Shown here: piece by piece, positions 15,891 to 24,529 of the stretch | How positions within the stretch are numbered: the first letter of the stretch is position 1 | How the letters are laid out: the number at the start of each line of letters is the position of its first letter | Virus record (IMG/VR): IMGVR_UViG_3300025872_000040 | Location: 53,823 to 117,822 of that record | Reading direction: 5' to 3' (one strand) | From: a virus | Length of the DNA: 64,000 nucleotides | Made by a program: the position numbers and the translations under genes | Notes under the pieces: generated by a model | Seen by the model: only the letters and a program-made list of their open reading frames with translations | Told to the model about the DNA's origin: nothing | Databases searched by the model: none

Positions 15891-17350
15891 TGACTGACGT
15901 TATAATAAAGAAGCTCAACGACGTCTACTGCAAGGTTATCTCTGACACTGGGATAGCTCAAGAGCTCAGCGACTTGTTTACGTTCATGGTTCCTGGTGCA
16001 AAGTTCATGCCCCAGGTTCGTAACAAGTTCTGGGACGGTAAGATTCGCCTCTTTAATATGATGAACAAGACGATATACGCCGGACTGACCTCCGAGATAG
16101 TGAAGTTCTGCGAGCTGAGAAGCTACACGTGCGAGGTCGACCCAGACCTGCAGATCCAGTTCTCAGTGGACGACGACTACCTCAACGACCTCATCAAGGA
16201 GCTGAAGGTAAAGCACGAGCCTCGCGACTACCAGCGAGAGGCCTTCATACACGCCGTCAATAACAACCGCTCAGTTCTTCTCTCTCCTACGGGATCAGGT
16301 AAGTCTCTCATAATCTACCTGCTGACGCGTCACTACATGCTTGAGAACAAGCGAGTACTCGTCGTGGTTCCTACGACGTCGCTGGTTCACCAGATGAGGT
16401 CTGACTTCATCGACTACAACAACGGTAAGGACCTCGACATTCACATCATCATGTCAGGTCACGAGAAAGATACTCAGTCCGACATCACCATCACCACGTG
16501 GCAGTCGATCTTTAAGATGCCGATGGAGTGGTTCGAGAGGTTCAACGTAGTCATCGGTGACGAGGCTCATCTCTTCAAGGCCAAGTCTCTCACCGACATC
16601 ATGACCAAGCTGGTAGACTGCCCGCACAGGTTTGGATTCACGGGAACGCTCGACGGCGCTCTGACAAACAAGATGATCCTAGAGGGTCTGTTTGGTCCGG
16701 TTCATAAGGTCACGTCTACCAAGCAGCTTATGGACGACGAGCATCTGTCGACTCTCAGCATCAGCGTCATACGTCTAAAGTACACGGACGAGGAGAGAAA
16801 GCTTCTGAAGGGAGCTTCCTATCAAGATGAGATAGACTGGCTGGTTAGACACGAGCGTCGAAACGACTTCATAACGAACATGGTAAAGTATGGTCTAAAA
16901 GAAAATACTCTTGTGCTGTTTCAATATGTTGACAAACATGGCAAAGTATTGTATGATAAGATAAGTGCCGCCGTGGGAGACAAGAGGAAGGTGTACTTTA
17001 TCCATGGAGGAGTTGAGGCCGAGGAGCGAGAGCAGATAAGAGCTATCGTCGAGGCTGATAGCAGCGCGATCATCATAGCTAGCTACGGGACGTTCTCTAC
17101 CGGTGTCAACATTAAGAACCTTCATAACGTGGTGTTCGCCTCTCCGACTAAGTCTAGGGTGAGGTCTCTTCAGTCCATCGGTCGCGGCCTAAGAATAACT
17201 GACACCAAGAAGACTGCAAAGCTATACGACTTCGCCGACGACTTGATCTATAAGTCACACGTCAACCACACTATGAAGCACTTTATGGAGAGGGTGAAGA
17301 TATATGACGAAGAAAAGTTCGACTACGTGGTAATAAACAGAGAGCTCTAA
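15890..17350 (+). CDS. uvsW: DNA/RNA helicase UvsW
   Basis: A 486-residue SF2 helicase. Walker A SPTGSGKS near residue 135, DEAH box near 226 (VIGDEAH), motif III GFTGTL, and motif VI QSIGRGLRI near 440. UvsW unwinds R-loops and branched DNA and shifts T4 from origin to recombination-dependent replication. The ATG at 15890 was preferred over the in-frame GTG at 15887 because it gives the common TGATG overlap with uvsY. Length as in T4 (502 aa). Confidence 0.95.
   Translation: MTDVIIKKLNDVYCKVISDTGIAQELSDLFTFMVPGAKFMPQVRNKFWDGKIRLFNMMNKTIYAGLTSEIVKFCELRSYTCEVDPDLQIQFSVDDDYLNDLIKELKVKHEPRDYQREAFIHAVNNNRSVLLSPTGSGKSLIIYLLTRHYMLENKRVLVVVPTTSLVHQMRSDFIDYNNGKDLDIHIIMSGHEKDTQSDITITTWQSIFKMPMEWFERFNVVIGDEAHLFKAKSLTDIMTKLVDCPHRFGFTGTLDGALTNKMILEGLFGPVHKVTSTKQLMDDEHLSTLSISVIRLKYTDEERKLLKGASYQDEIDWLVRHERRNDFITNMVKYGLKENTLVLFQYVDKHGKVLYDKISAAVGDKRKVYFIHGGVEAEEREQIRAIVEADSSAIIIASYGTFSTGVNIKNLHNVVFASPTKSRVRSLQSIGRGLRITDTKKTAKLYDFADDLIYKSHVNHTMKHFMERVKIYDEEKFDYVVINREL
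16929..16957 (+). promoter_or_regulatory. Intragenic promoter in uvsW
   Basis: TTGACA, 17-base spacer, TATGAT inside uvsW, in a locally AT-rich patch that stands out from the surrounding GC-rich codons. Would drive the Sm-like gene and gp55. Confidence 0.45.
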
Positions 17351-17706
17351 TGGCAACCATAATGCACCTGTCCGATGGGACTATGATCATGGGAGAGATC
17401 GAGGAATCGAGCTCCGGAAAAAAAGCCTTGACATTAAAGAATCCAATTGAGATAATAATGTCTATGTCCTCCGAAGAGTCTTACGTATTCTATGGAAGAC
17501 TCTGGATGCCGTTCGTAGATCAGCAGCAAATTACTCTCAACGCTGATCACGTCATAGCCTTTGGAACTCCTACAGAAAAAGTTATGAAGTACTACACAAA
17601 GTTAATAGCTGAACCAGAAGAGCAAGAAGAGAAAGCGCAGCTTGACTCAGAAGACCTGAGCGAGGCCGTAGAACTTCTAGCCAAGCAGAAAGGGAGATAC
17701 CACTGA
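17350..17706 (+). CDS. Sm-like beta-barrel protein beside gp55
   Basis: A 118-residue protein. Its first ~80 residues follow an Sm-like pattern: HLSDGTMIMGEI, a turn, KALTLKNPIEI, and later QITLNADHVIAFG. The C-terminal third is acidic and helical. Genes of this type lie between uvsW and gp55 in several T4-like marine phages, so coupling to late transcription or RNA handling is plausible. Start and stop overlap both neighbours, indicating translational coupling. Function not established. Confidence 0.65.
   Translation: MATIMHLSDGTMIMGEIEESSSGKKALTLKNPIEIIMSMSSEESYVFYGRLWMPFVDQQQITLNADHVIAFGTPTEKVMKYYTKLIAEPEEQEEKAQLDSEDLSEAVELLAKQKGRYH
17428..17456 (+). promoter_or_regulatory. Intragenic promoter for gp55
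   Basis: TTGACA, 17 bases, GATAAT, inside the Sm-like gene and about 250 bases before gp55. Confidence 0.5.
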
Positions 17707-18266
17707 TGGAAGCTCCCATGAAGAAAGTACCTAGACACTACGTAGACAATAAGAAGTTCTACACCGCTATCATAAAGTACAAGCAGGACGTCAAGCACGC
17801 CGAGGAGCACGGCCTTGAGAAGCCTCGGATTCCTAACTACGTCGGAGAGTGTCTTCTTAACATCGCCAACCGTCTCTCGACGAGACCCAACTTCGTTAAC
17901 TATCCCTTCAGGGAGGAGATGGTGTCCGACGGTATCGAGAACTGTCTTCAGTACTTTGATAACTTTAATCCTGAGAAGACGAGTAACCCGTTCTCATACT
18001 TTACTCAGATCATATACTACGCCTTTCTTCGACGCATCCACAAGGAGAAGCGTCAGCTGTACGTCAAGTACAAGACCCTTCAGAACCTTCACGTAATGGG
18101 AATGCTGGCGGCTCAAGGCGACGCTGACGACGCCAAGAGCGTTGACTTCATATCAGCTAACAACGAGTACATGGATAACCTAGTTAGATCCATCGAGAGC
18201 AAGATGAAGGTAAAGAAAGAAGTTAAACCTAAGACAGTGATGAGAAAGTTCTATGATAAAGAGTAA
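17706..18266 (+). CDS. 55: Late-transcription sigma factor gp55
   Basis: A 186-residue protein matching T4 gp55 (185 aa). It has the conserved sigma region-2-like core FREEMVSDGIENCLQYFDNF followed by KTSNPFSYFTQIIYYAFLRRI, which binds core polymerase and melts TATAAATA promoters. With the gp45 clamp it turns on late genes; late boxes of the right sequence precede gp18, gp22 and gp23 in this window. Overlaps the preceding gene by one base. Confidence 0.95.
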   Translation: MEAPMKKVPRHYVDNKKFYTAIIKYKQDVKHAEEHGLEKPRIPNYVGECLLNIANRLSTRPNFVNYPFREEMVSDGIENCLQYFDNFNPEKTSNPFSYFTQIIYYAFLRRIHKEKRQLYVKYKTLQNLHVMGMLAAQGDADDAKSVDFISANNEYMDNLVRSIESKMKVKKEVKPKTVMRKFYDKE

Positions 18267-18441
18267 GATGCACCTGGTGCCGCAAGTGATCATTGATGTG
18301 GCGGAGTCCATTAAAGACAATGGTAACCCGAACTCACGCGAGATGTACATGGCTAGAATTGAAGCTATCAAAGACTTCTGCGAGTACGTGATAGCTAGAG
18401 AGAAAGCAGCCAAGTCGATCTCTGCAGTCAAGAGAAAGTAA
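18253..18441 (+). CDS. Small conserved phage protein, 62 aa
   Basis: A 62-residue helical, basic protein overlapping gp55 by 14 bases and gp47 by one. It has the pattern VAESIKDNGNPNSREMYMARIEAIKDFCEYV. Small proteins of this kind sit between 55 and 47 in related phages. No function known; the position suggests it is translated with gp47. Confidence 0.6.
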   Translation: MIKSKMHLVPQVIIDVAESIKDNGNPNSREMYMARIEAIKDFCEYVIAREKAAKSISAVKRK

Positions 18442-19511
18442 TGAAGGTAGCTCTTATAACAGACACACACTGGGGTGTTCGCAACGACAGTCAGGTCTTT
18501 CTAGAAGCCAACCGTCGCTTCATGAACGACATCTTCTTTCCTAAGCTGATGGAAGAAGGAATCCAGCACGTCATCCACCTCGGAGACCTGGTCGACCGCC
18601 GTAAGTACATCAACTTCAATACGGCTAGAAGACTTCGCCACGACTTCCTTGAGCCCCTTAATTCAAGGGGCGACATTAAGGAGGTGCACATCATAGCCGG
18701 TAACCACGACACCTACTATAAGAACACGAACGAGATCAACGCCCTCCGCGAGCTGACACACGGCTACGAGAAGATCAACATCTACGACGCTAACCCAGTA
18801 GAGATAAACATCGGCGGTCTGGACATCTTGCTTCTACCGTGGATCTGCGACGAGAACAGGAAGGAGACTCTCGATGCTATCAAAAGAACCAAGGCGCAAG
18901 TCGCTATGGGACACCTTGAGCTACAAGGTTTTGAGATGTATAGAGGAAGCATGGTCAGTCACGGTGACGATCCTGGTCTCTTTGATCGCTTTGATCTTGT
19001 TTGTTCTGGGCATTACCATCATCGCTCCTCTTCTGGTAGCATTCATTATCTTGGCTCTCATGCTGAGTTTACATGGAGCGATTACAATGATGCTCGGGGG
19101 TTCCACATCCTCGACACCGAGACGAGAGAACTAGAGTTCATCGAGAACCCTTATAGGATGTTCGAGAAGATCTTCTACGACGACTCTGAGATGAGCATAG
19201 ATGAGATTAACTCTCGTGACTTTGACATGTACAGGGGAATGTGTCTCAAGGTCGTCATCAAGAACAAGACCAATCCTTATATGTTCGACATGTTCATCGA
19301 CCGACTAGAGAAAGTAAACCCGGCAGATCTCCAGATCGTCGAGGACCACCTCAACCTCGGTCTAGTCGAGGACGAGGATATAGTCGATGAGGCAGAAGAT
19401 ACGTTGACAATTTTTAGAAAGTATGTTAATAATATGACTATAGACGTCAGCAAAGAGAAGCTGAACAAGACCATTACAGAGGTCTACGCCGAAGCTCTTG
19501 AGTTAAAGTGA
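18441..19511 (+). CDS. 47: Recombination nuclease subunit gp47 (Mre11-like)
   Basis: A 356-residue calcineurin-like phosphoesterase with all metal-binding motifs: DTHWG (residues 8-12), GDLVDRR, AGNHDTYY, GHLELQGFE and SGHYHHR. With gp46 it resects DNA ends to start strand exchange. T4 gp47 is 339 aa. A 7-bp perfect hairpin (GCCCCTT/AAGGGGC) lies inside the gene near 18653. Confidence 0.96.
   Translation: MKVALITDTHWGVRNDSQVFLEANRRFMNDIFFPKLMEEGIQHVIHLGDLVDRRKYINFNTARRLRHDFLEPLNSRGDIKEVHIIAGNHDTYYKNTNEINALRELTHGYEKINIYDANPVEINIGGLDILLLPWICDENRKETLDAIKRTKAQVAMGHLELQGFEMYRGSMVSHGDDPGLFDRFDLVCSGHYHHRSSSGSIHYLGSHAEFTWSDYNDARGFHILDTETRELEFIENPYRMFEKIFYDDSEMSIDEINSRDFDMYRGMCLKVVIKNKTNPYMFDMFIDRLEKVNPADLQIVEDHLNLGLVEDEDIVDEAEDTLTIFRKYVNNMTIDVSKEKLNKTITEVYAEALELK
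19404..19432 (+). promoter_or_regulatory. Intragenic promoter for gp46
   Basis: TTGACA, 17 bases, TAATAA, near the 3' end of gp47, about 80 bases before gp46. Confidence 0.5.
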
Positions 19512-19514
19512 CAT

Positions 19515-21227
19515 ATGATCTTATTTAAGAAGATAAGGTGGAAGAACTTTCTTTCCACCGGAAACACGTTTACTGAGGTTGACTTTAACGCGTCTAACCT
19601 CACTCTCATAGTTGGAGACAACGGGGCAGGGAAGTCGACCATCCTCGACGCTCTCTGCTTCTCGCTGTTTAACAAGCCGTTCAGAAAGATCAACAAGCCT
19701 CAGCTGATAAACACAATCAACGGTAAAGACGCCGTAGTCGAGATCGAGTTCTCCGTAGGAAAGAAGAACTACAAGATTGTGCGCGGCTTGAAGCCGAACA
19801 CTTTTGAGATCTATCTAGACGGAGCTATGGTCAATCAGGACGCAGACAAGCGCGACTATCAAGACGTGCTTGAGAAGCAGATCTTGAAGCTTAACTTCAA
19901 GTCTTTCTGTCAGGTAGTGATCCTAGGATCGGCGTCGTTCGTTCCGTTCATGCAGCTTCCGACCGGCTCTAGACGAGAGATCATCGAGGACCTTCTCGAC
20001 CTTCAGATATTCTCTCAGATGAACTCGGTGCTCAAGAAGAAGATAACTGAGAACAACGAGAAGATCATCAGACAAGACTCTAGCAAGGACGGTCTCGAGC
20101 GCCTTATCGATGTCTCTAAGGAGCACATCAAGAAGATGCAAGAGAGCAACGAGAAGCTAGTGCAAGAGAAGTTGGATAGAATAGAGCAGACAGACAAAGA
20201 GATACAGAAGTACTCGTCGATCTACCATGACGTCGAAGAAGAGATCCAGTCTCTAGAGGTCGGACTTGACGAGGAGTACTCTCTATCAAAGAAAGCCAGC
20301 AAGCTGGAGTCGCTCAGACACCAGATAGAAGCACGTGTAAAGATCATCAGCGGTGACCTCGAGTTCTTTACTAACAACGATGAGTGTCCAACCTGCAAGC
20401 AGCTCATCCTAGAGACACACAAGGCTGCCATGGTCGGGGAGAAGAGCGAGAAGCTAGTTGAGCTCAACGACGGTATCTCTAAGCTCGCTCTTGAGTACGA
20501 CGAGACCAAGAAGCGCTTCGAAGAAGTTCTTAAGGTGAAGACCGCAGTCAACTCCAAGAAGATGGAGCTTCACAAGCATATGACGCAGGTTAACTCTCTC
20601 TTGAACTACAAGGAGATGCTCGAGAGGGAGATAAAGCAGACCGCGTCAGCCGACAACGTAGAGGACGAGCTCAAGAAGATTGAGCAGCTACAGTCTGATC
20701 TTGACGAGGCGGTCAGAGCTTATAACGAGCTGGTAGAGGACGGTAAGGTATTCAACGTGGCGGCTGCGCTGATGCGAGACGACGGTATCAAGGCCAGGAT
20801 CATTCGTCAGTACGTACCGATAATAAATAAGTTCATCAATAAGTATTTAGCTGCTATGGACTTCTTCGTCAACTTTGAATTGGATGAGAACTTCAATGAG
20901 ACTATCAAGTCACGCTTTAGAGACGAGTTCTCTTACGCATCTTTCTCTGAGGGCGAGAAGATGCGCATTAATCTGGCTATCCTCTTTACATGGCGCGCGA
21001 TCAGTAAGCTTCGAAACAGCGCTTCTACTAACCTTCTTATTATGGATGAAGTACTCGACGGCTCTCTTGACAGCAATGGCACGGATGAGTTTCTAAAGAT
21101 CTTAGCCGGTCTAGTGACAGACACTAACACCTACGTCATCAGTCATAAGACCGACCAGCTCTACGATAAGTTTACTAATGTCTTAAAGTTTGAGAAGCAT
21201 AAGAACTTCTCGAGGATTGCCACGTGA
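19515..21227 (+). CDS. 46: Recombination nuclease subunit gp46 (Rad50-like)
   Basis: A 570-residue SMC-type ATPase. Walker A GDNGAGKST at residues 34-42, two coiled-coil arms around a zinc hook CPTC near 292, ABC signature SFSEGEKMR near 477, Walker B LLIMDEVLD near 508. It forms the ATP-driven clamp of the gp46/47 end-resection nuclease. Three bases after gp47; overlaps the first PP-loop gene by four bases. Confidence 0.96.
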   Translation: MILFKKIRWKNFLSTGNTFTEVDFNASNLTLIVGDNGAGKSTILDALCFSLFNKPFRKINKPQLINTINGKDAVVEIEFSVGKKNYKIVRGLKPNTFEIYLDGAMVNQDADKRDYQDVLEKQILKLNFKSFCQVVILGSASFVPFMQLPTGSRREIIEDLLDLQIFSQMNSVLKKKITENNEKIIRQDSSKDGLERLIDVSKEHIKKMQESNEKLVQEKLDRIEQTDKEIQKYSSIYHDVEEEIQSLEVGLDEEYSLSKKASKLESLRHQIEARVKIISGDLEFFTNNDECPTCKQLILETHKAAMVGEKSEKLVELNDGISKLALEYDETKKRFEEVLKVKTAVNSKKMELHKHMTQVNSLLNYKEMLEREIKQTASADNVEDELKKIEQLQSDLDEAVRAYNELVEDGKVFNVAAALMRDDGIKARIIRQYVPIINKFINKYLAAMDFFVNFELDENFNETIKSRFRDEFSYASFSEGEKMRINLAILFTWRAISKLRNSASTNLLIMDEVLDGSLDSNGTDEFLKILAGLVTDTNTYVISHKTDQLYDKFTNVLKFEKHKNFSRIAT

Positions 21228-22303
21228 GTGAAGAACCTGGACTAGTTCTATTTACTAGTAAGAAGCTCAATATAACTGACATAGGACTTCCTCTATGGAT
21301 ACCTCGCAAGTATCCGTGGGAGAGAAGTGTCAATAGAATAAACCATGAACTCGGTAAGATCACCGACGCGTTCAACTACACAATATCTTGTGAGACTATA
21401 GAAGAGATCCTTAGGGACGAGCCTCAGAACAACAAGACTTTCGAGGAGCAAGCGTTCTCTACAGCCCTTGACATCAAGAGAAAGACGGGAGACTCTAGGG
21501 TCTATCTCATGTACAGTGGAGGCATAGACAGCACTTCTGCTCTAGTGTCTTTCATGGAGACGTGGGGCGACGACCTAGAGAGACTTCACATAGCGATGTC
21601 GTATAGGTCGATCGACGAGTTTCCAGAGATGTGGCCTCTCATAAACTCTAAGTTCAAGGGAAGAATACATAACTCCTTAGCTGACACTGAGGAGTACTAC
21701 AAGAGAGGATACGTCGTGACTGGAGAGCATGGAGACCAGATCTTTGGGAGCGACGTATTGTTTAAGGTGGTCGATACTTACGGAGAAGCCGGTATCCACA
21801 TGAAGTGGAAGAATAACATAGACATGGTGTATCGTCGTATGTTTGGGATCCCATTTGCTCCGCACATATCCGACTTCATCGACAGACACTGCCAAGGAAT
21901 AAAGCACTCTCCAGTTCCTATAAGATCGTGCTACGACTGGGTTTGGTGGTTTAACTTTGTAAACAAGTGGCAGTTCGTCAAATATAGACTTCTTGCTACT
22001 AAGCAACACAGCGATGCTAAGTTACACTTTAGCAAGATCATAAACTTCTATGATACACCATCTTGGCAGAGGTGGAGTATGGACAACCATCACCTTAAGA
22101 TCAAGGGTACGATGTTGTCTTATAAATATGCAGCGAAGAAGTTTATTGTAGACAAGACTGGCTTCATAGACTACATTAATAAGCCTAAGGTCGGAAGCCT
22201 TCAGTACGTCAAGTCTAACTTTATGTCTCCAGACGGCATAGATACTAATCTAGATATAATGCCTCTTGAGAGATGCTTGGAGTTCGTTAACAATGATCAA
22301 TGA
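21224..22303 (+). CDS. Asparagine-synthetase-like PP-loop ATPase, first copy
   Basis: A 359-residue protein with a PP-loop SGGIDS at residues 98-103. A second motif TGEHGDQIFGSD lies near 165-176, matching the SG-GADELFGGY block of asparagine synthetase B domains. It lacks an N-terminal Cys2 glutaminase domain, so it would use free ammonia, an amine or another nucleophile after adenylating a carboxylate. It is clearly paralogous to the protein at 23488 (shared DWVWWFNFVNKWQ / DWVWWFGFTNKWQ and FYDTPSWQRWSMDNH / FFDTPEWQKWSLDNH). Substrate unknown. ATGA-coupled to gp46. Confidence 0.75.
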   Translation: MSEEPGLVLFTSKKLNITDIGLPLWIPRKYPWERSVNRINHELGKITDAFNYTISCETIEEILRDEPQNNKTFEEQAFSTALDIKRKTGDSRVYLMYSGGIDSTSALVSFMETWGDDLERLHIAMSYRSIDEFPEMWPLINSKFKGRIHNSLADTEEYYKRGYVVTGEHGDQIFGSDVLFKVVDTYGEAGIHMKWKNNIDMVYRRMFGIPFAPHISDFIDRHCQGIKHSPVPIRSCYDWVWWFNFVNKWQFVKYRLLATKQHSDAKLHFSKIINFYDTPSWQRWSMDNHHLKIKGTMLSYKYAAKKFIVDKTGFIDYINKPKVGSLQYVKSNFMSPDGIDTNLDIMPLERCLEFVNNDQ

Positions 22304-22877
22304 GTATGTGGTCTACGTTGGGCATGACAATAGAATAGTTCACGCCGCGCACAACACTTCTATCTATGTTCCAATAGTATACGAGAAGATTCTGTACTAC
22401 TACATGGACTCTTTACCTCCCACAATGGACATATACGACTACTCCGTCATAAAGAAAGACGGAAAGAACACCTATATGAAGAGACTCGACATTACTGATC
22501 ATATTCTAAAGGTGACTGAGAGTCAGAGAAACATAATTCGTATACTTGAAGACATGAATGACTTCTCTCGCTTCTACATGAGGGCGTACGAGACTAACTA
22601 CGTGTCAAGGTACATGAACTTCTTTCTCTATGAAGAGATAGATGAGTATAAGAAGACTGGAGTAGTAGGTCCAATCTTAACATCGCTTAAAGACATTGAT
22701 GACAGTTATAGCATTGACGATGTCGTAGATCGTGAGTCGATGAAGAGACAAGACGTGAAAAACATGTTATCTTATCTTAACTCTGTAGAAGCTAAGGTAC
22801 GAAAACTAATTAAGAAAGAAAAGTATGATGAGGCCTCGTTCTTCATCACCAAGGAGAGAGGTAAGACGAGATGGTAA
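22293..22877 (+). CDS. Unknown protein of the PP-loop cassette, A
   Basis: A 194-residue protein if started at 22293 (MINEYVVYVG), preferred because it overlaps the upstream stop by 11 bases and has GGAG 12 bases before it. The longer frame from 22266 adds nine residues. Helical and Tyr/Asp-rich. It shares a block with the next protein: DEYKKTGVVGPIL here, GEYEKSGKISPLL there, and a C-terminal KVRKLIKKEKY / TVKKLIKKKKF. I do not recognise a domain. Expressed between the two PP-loop enzymes, so probably a partner or substrate-binding component. Confidence 0.65.
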   Translation: MINEYVVYVGHDNRIVHAAHNTSIYVPIVYEKILYYYMDSLPPTMDIYDYSVIKKDGKNTYMKRLDITDHILKVTESQRNIIRILEDMNDFSRFYMRAYETNYVSRYMNFFLYEEIDEYKKTGVVGPILTSLKDIDDSYSIDDVVDRESMKRQDVKNMLSYLNSVEAKVRKLIKKEKYDEASFFITKERGKTRW

Positions 22878-23488
22878 GTGAATCGGACTCTTTCTATGGT
22901 GTGTTGATATACGCAGATACCGGCTCAAAGAAAAGAATCATTCGCGTAGTTCCTATGGAATATAGGAAAGCCAAGGTCTTAATGACCGGTGTGGCGACAT
23001 ACGTCTATCTTGGTGAGATAAGTCGCGACTGCATGGAGAACCCAAGTTACTACACCTATGACGTGCGAGAAGGATTGAAGTACGTAGGAGGTCCAATAGA
23101 TGAGACGACCGAACAGAGACTGGTGTTGAAGAAGATCATGATTAGCTATCTAGAGAAGCTTGAGAACGTCAAGCACATGTATAAAAGCGCGTTCATACGA
23201 CCGATCATCGATGAGGACATTTACGACGCCCTCATCATATACGACGTCGGAGAGTACGAGAAGAGTGGTAAGATAAGCCCTCTCCTCCAGTCAATGTACA
23301 AGGAGAACAAAAAGTTCACCAACATGGACGTATACGTCGGCTTCATAAAGCAGCGCTATGAGGATCTGAACTACCAGATGGCGTATCTCTATAAGTTTGA
23401 GAGAACGGTAAAAAAGCTTATCAAGAAGAAGAAGTTCTCTCTCGCTAACCAGCTATTGAACGCAGAGTTCGAGAAAAGAATGCTCTGA
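22871..23488 (+). CDS. Unknown protein of the PP-loop cassette, B
   Basis: A 205-residue protein, paralogous in its C-terminal half to the preceding one (shared E-Y-x-K-x-G-x-x-x-P-[LI]-L and x-V-x-K-L-I-K-K-[EK]-K-[YF]). The N-terminal part is beta-like (FYGVLIYADTGSKKRIIRVVP). It overlaps both neighbours by a few bases, so all four genes are translationally coupled. No known family recognised. The alternation enzyme-A-B-enzyme suggests duplication of an ancestral enzyme/partner pair with inversion of order, or a heteromeric complex. Confidence 0.65.
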   Translation: MVSESDSFYGVLIYADTGSKKRIIRVVPMEYRKAKVLMTGVATYVYLGEISRDCMENPSYYTYDVREGLKYVGGPIDETTEQRLVLKKIMISYLEKLENVKHMYKSAFIRPIIDEDIYDALIIYDVGEYEKSGKISPLLQSMYKENKKFTNMDVYVGFIKQRYEDLNYQMAYLYKFERTVKKLIKKKKFSLANQLLNAEFEKRML

Positions 23489-24525
23489 TGGGGATCATCC
23501 TCTACACTTATCCGTTCAAAGATAAGACTCTCAGGTTCGAGAGACCATGGTGTCCTACCGTGTATCCGTACACGCAGTCAGTGAACCGCGTCCGAACTGG
23601 TCTAGATCCGTTCGAGTACACTAACCTGTGCGAGAGCATAGTAGAGATCAAGAGCCTACCCCAGTCGAAGAAGACGTTCTCAGAGATGTGCTTTGAGACA
23701 GCCGACCGCTTAAACAAGACCATTGACAAAAAAATGTACTTGTACTATAGTGGTGGAATGGACAGCGCCGCTGCTCTTCTTTCATTTAGAAAGATGATGT
23801 CAAAACAAGACCTTGAGAAGCTCTATATCGTGGCTTCTCACCATAGCATGCTAGAGTTTCCAGAGTTGTGGACTGAGATACACTATCAGTTTGCTGGTAG
23901 GATCATCAGTTCGTATGCTAATATGGAAGACTTGGCGACCGATGGTGTAGTTATAACGGGTCAACACGCAGACCATCTTCTTGGGTCCGATAACATCAGG
24001 AGAGTGTATAACACGCACGGAAACGAAGGAATAACTATGCCGTGGAGAGACGCGATGCTCCCCATATATACGGCTCAGTTCGGTGCAGAGACCGCTAGAA
24101 ATTTCATTGATGTGTACGGAGAGACTACGTGTGAGTGCCCTTTCCCGATAGTCACTGCATTTGACTGGGTGTGGTGGTTCGGCTTCACTAATAAGTGGCA
24201 GCATGCCAGATACAAGTTTCTAGGTTATAAGCCATGGAAGAATCCAAAGAAAACATATAAGAACGTCGTTCACTTCTTTGACACACCAGAGTGGCAGAAG
24301 TGGAGCCTGGACAATCACGACTTGAAAGTAGTGACTAACATAAAAGACTACAAGCACACGATACGCTCTTTTGTAATAGACGAGAGTGGTCATAAGTCAT
24401 ACGTAAAAAAGAAGAAAGAATCTAGTCTTAGAATGCTCTGGTATAACAAAGAGTTTTGCTATGGTGTGGCAGATGACTTTAGCGAGCTTACCAAGTATCA
24501 AAGCCTAGAGTTCATAGGTAGGTGA
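23488..24525 (+). CDS. Asparagine-synthetase-like PP-loop ATPase, second copy
   Basis: A 345-residue paralogue of the 21224 protein. PP-loop SGGMDS at 88-93; second motif TGQHADHLLGSD near 157-168, in which the acidic pair of the asparagine synthetase motif is only partly kept. The shared Trp-rich block DWVWWFGFTNKWQ lies near 225. Again no glutaminase domain. Possible roles: amide or peptide ligation, or activation of a nucleotide or sugar acid. Whether both copies are active is unknown. Followed 4 bases later by a cupin. Confidence 0.75.
   Translation: MGIILYTYPFKDKTLRFERPWCPTVYPYTQSVNRVRTGLDPFEYTNLCESIVEIKSLPQSKKTFSEMCFETADRLNKTIDKKMYLYYSGGMDSAAALLSFRKMMSKQDLEKLYIVASHHSMLEFPELWTEIHYQFAGRIISSYANMEDLATDGVVITGQHADHLLGSDNIRRVYNTHGNEGITMPWRDAMLPIYTAQFGAETARNFIDVYGETTCECPFPIVTAFDWVWWFGFTNKWQHARYKFLGYKPWKNPKKTYKNVVHFFDTPEWQKWSLDNHDLKVVTNIKDYKHTIRSFVIDESGHKSYVKKKKESSLRMLWYNKEFCYGVADDFSELTKYQSLEFIGR
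23723..23751 (+). promoter_or_regulatory. Intragenic promoter in second PP-loop gene
   Basis: TTGACA, 17 bases, TATAGT, in an A-rich patch; could drive the cupin and genes after it. Confidence 0.4.
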
Positions 24526-24529
24526 AAAG

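Noticed and set aside
21224-24525. tRNA-lysidine synthetase (TilS) for the PP-loop proteins
   Set aside because: The second motif (TG-H-D--GSD) fits asparagine-synthetase domains better than the TilS HH-DDQ-ET motif; kept only as an alternative to test.
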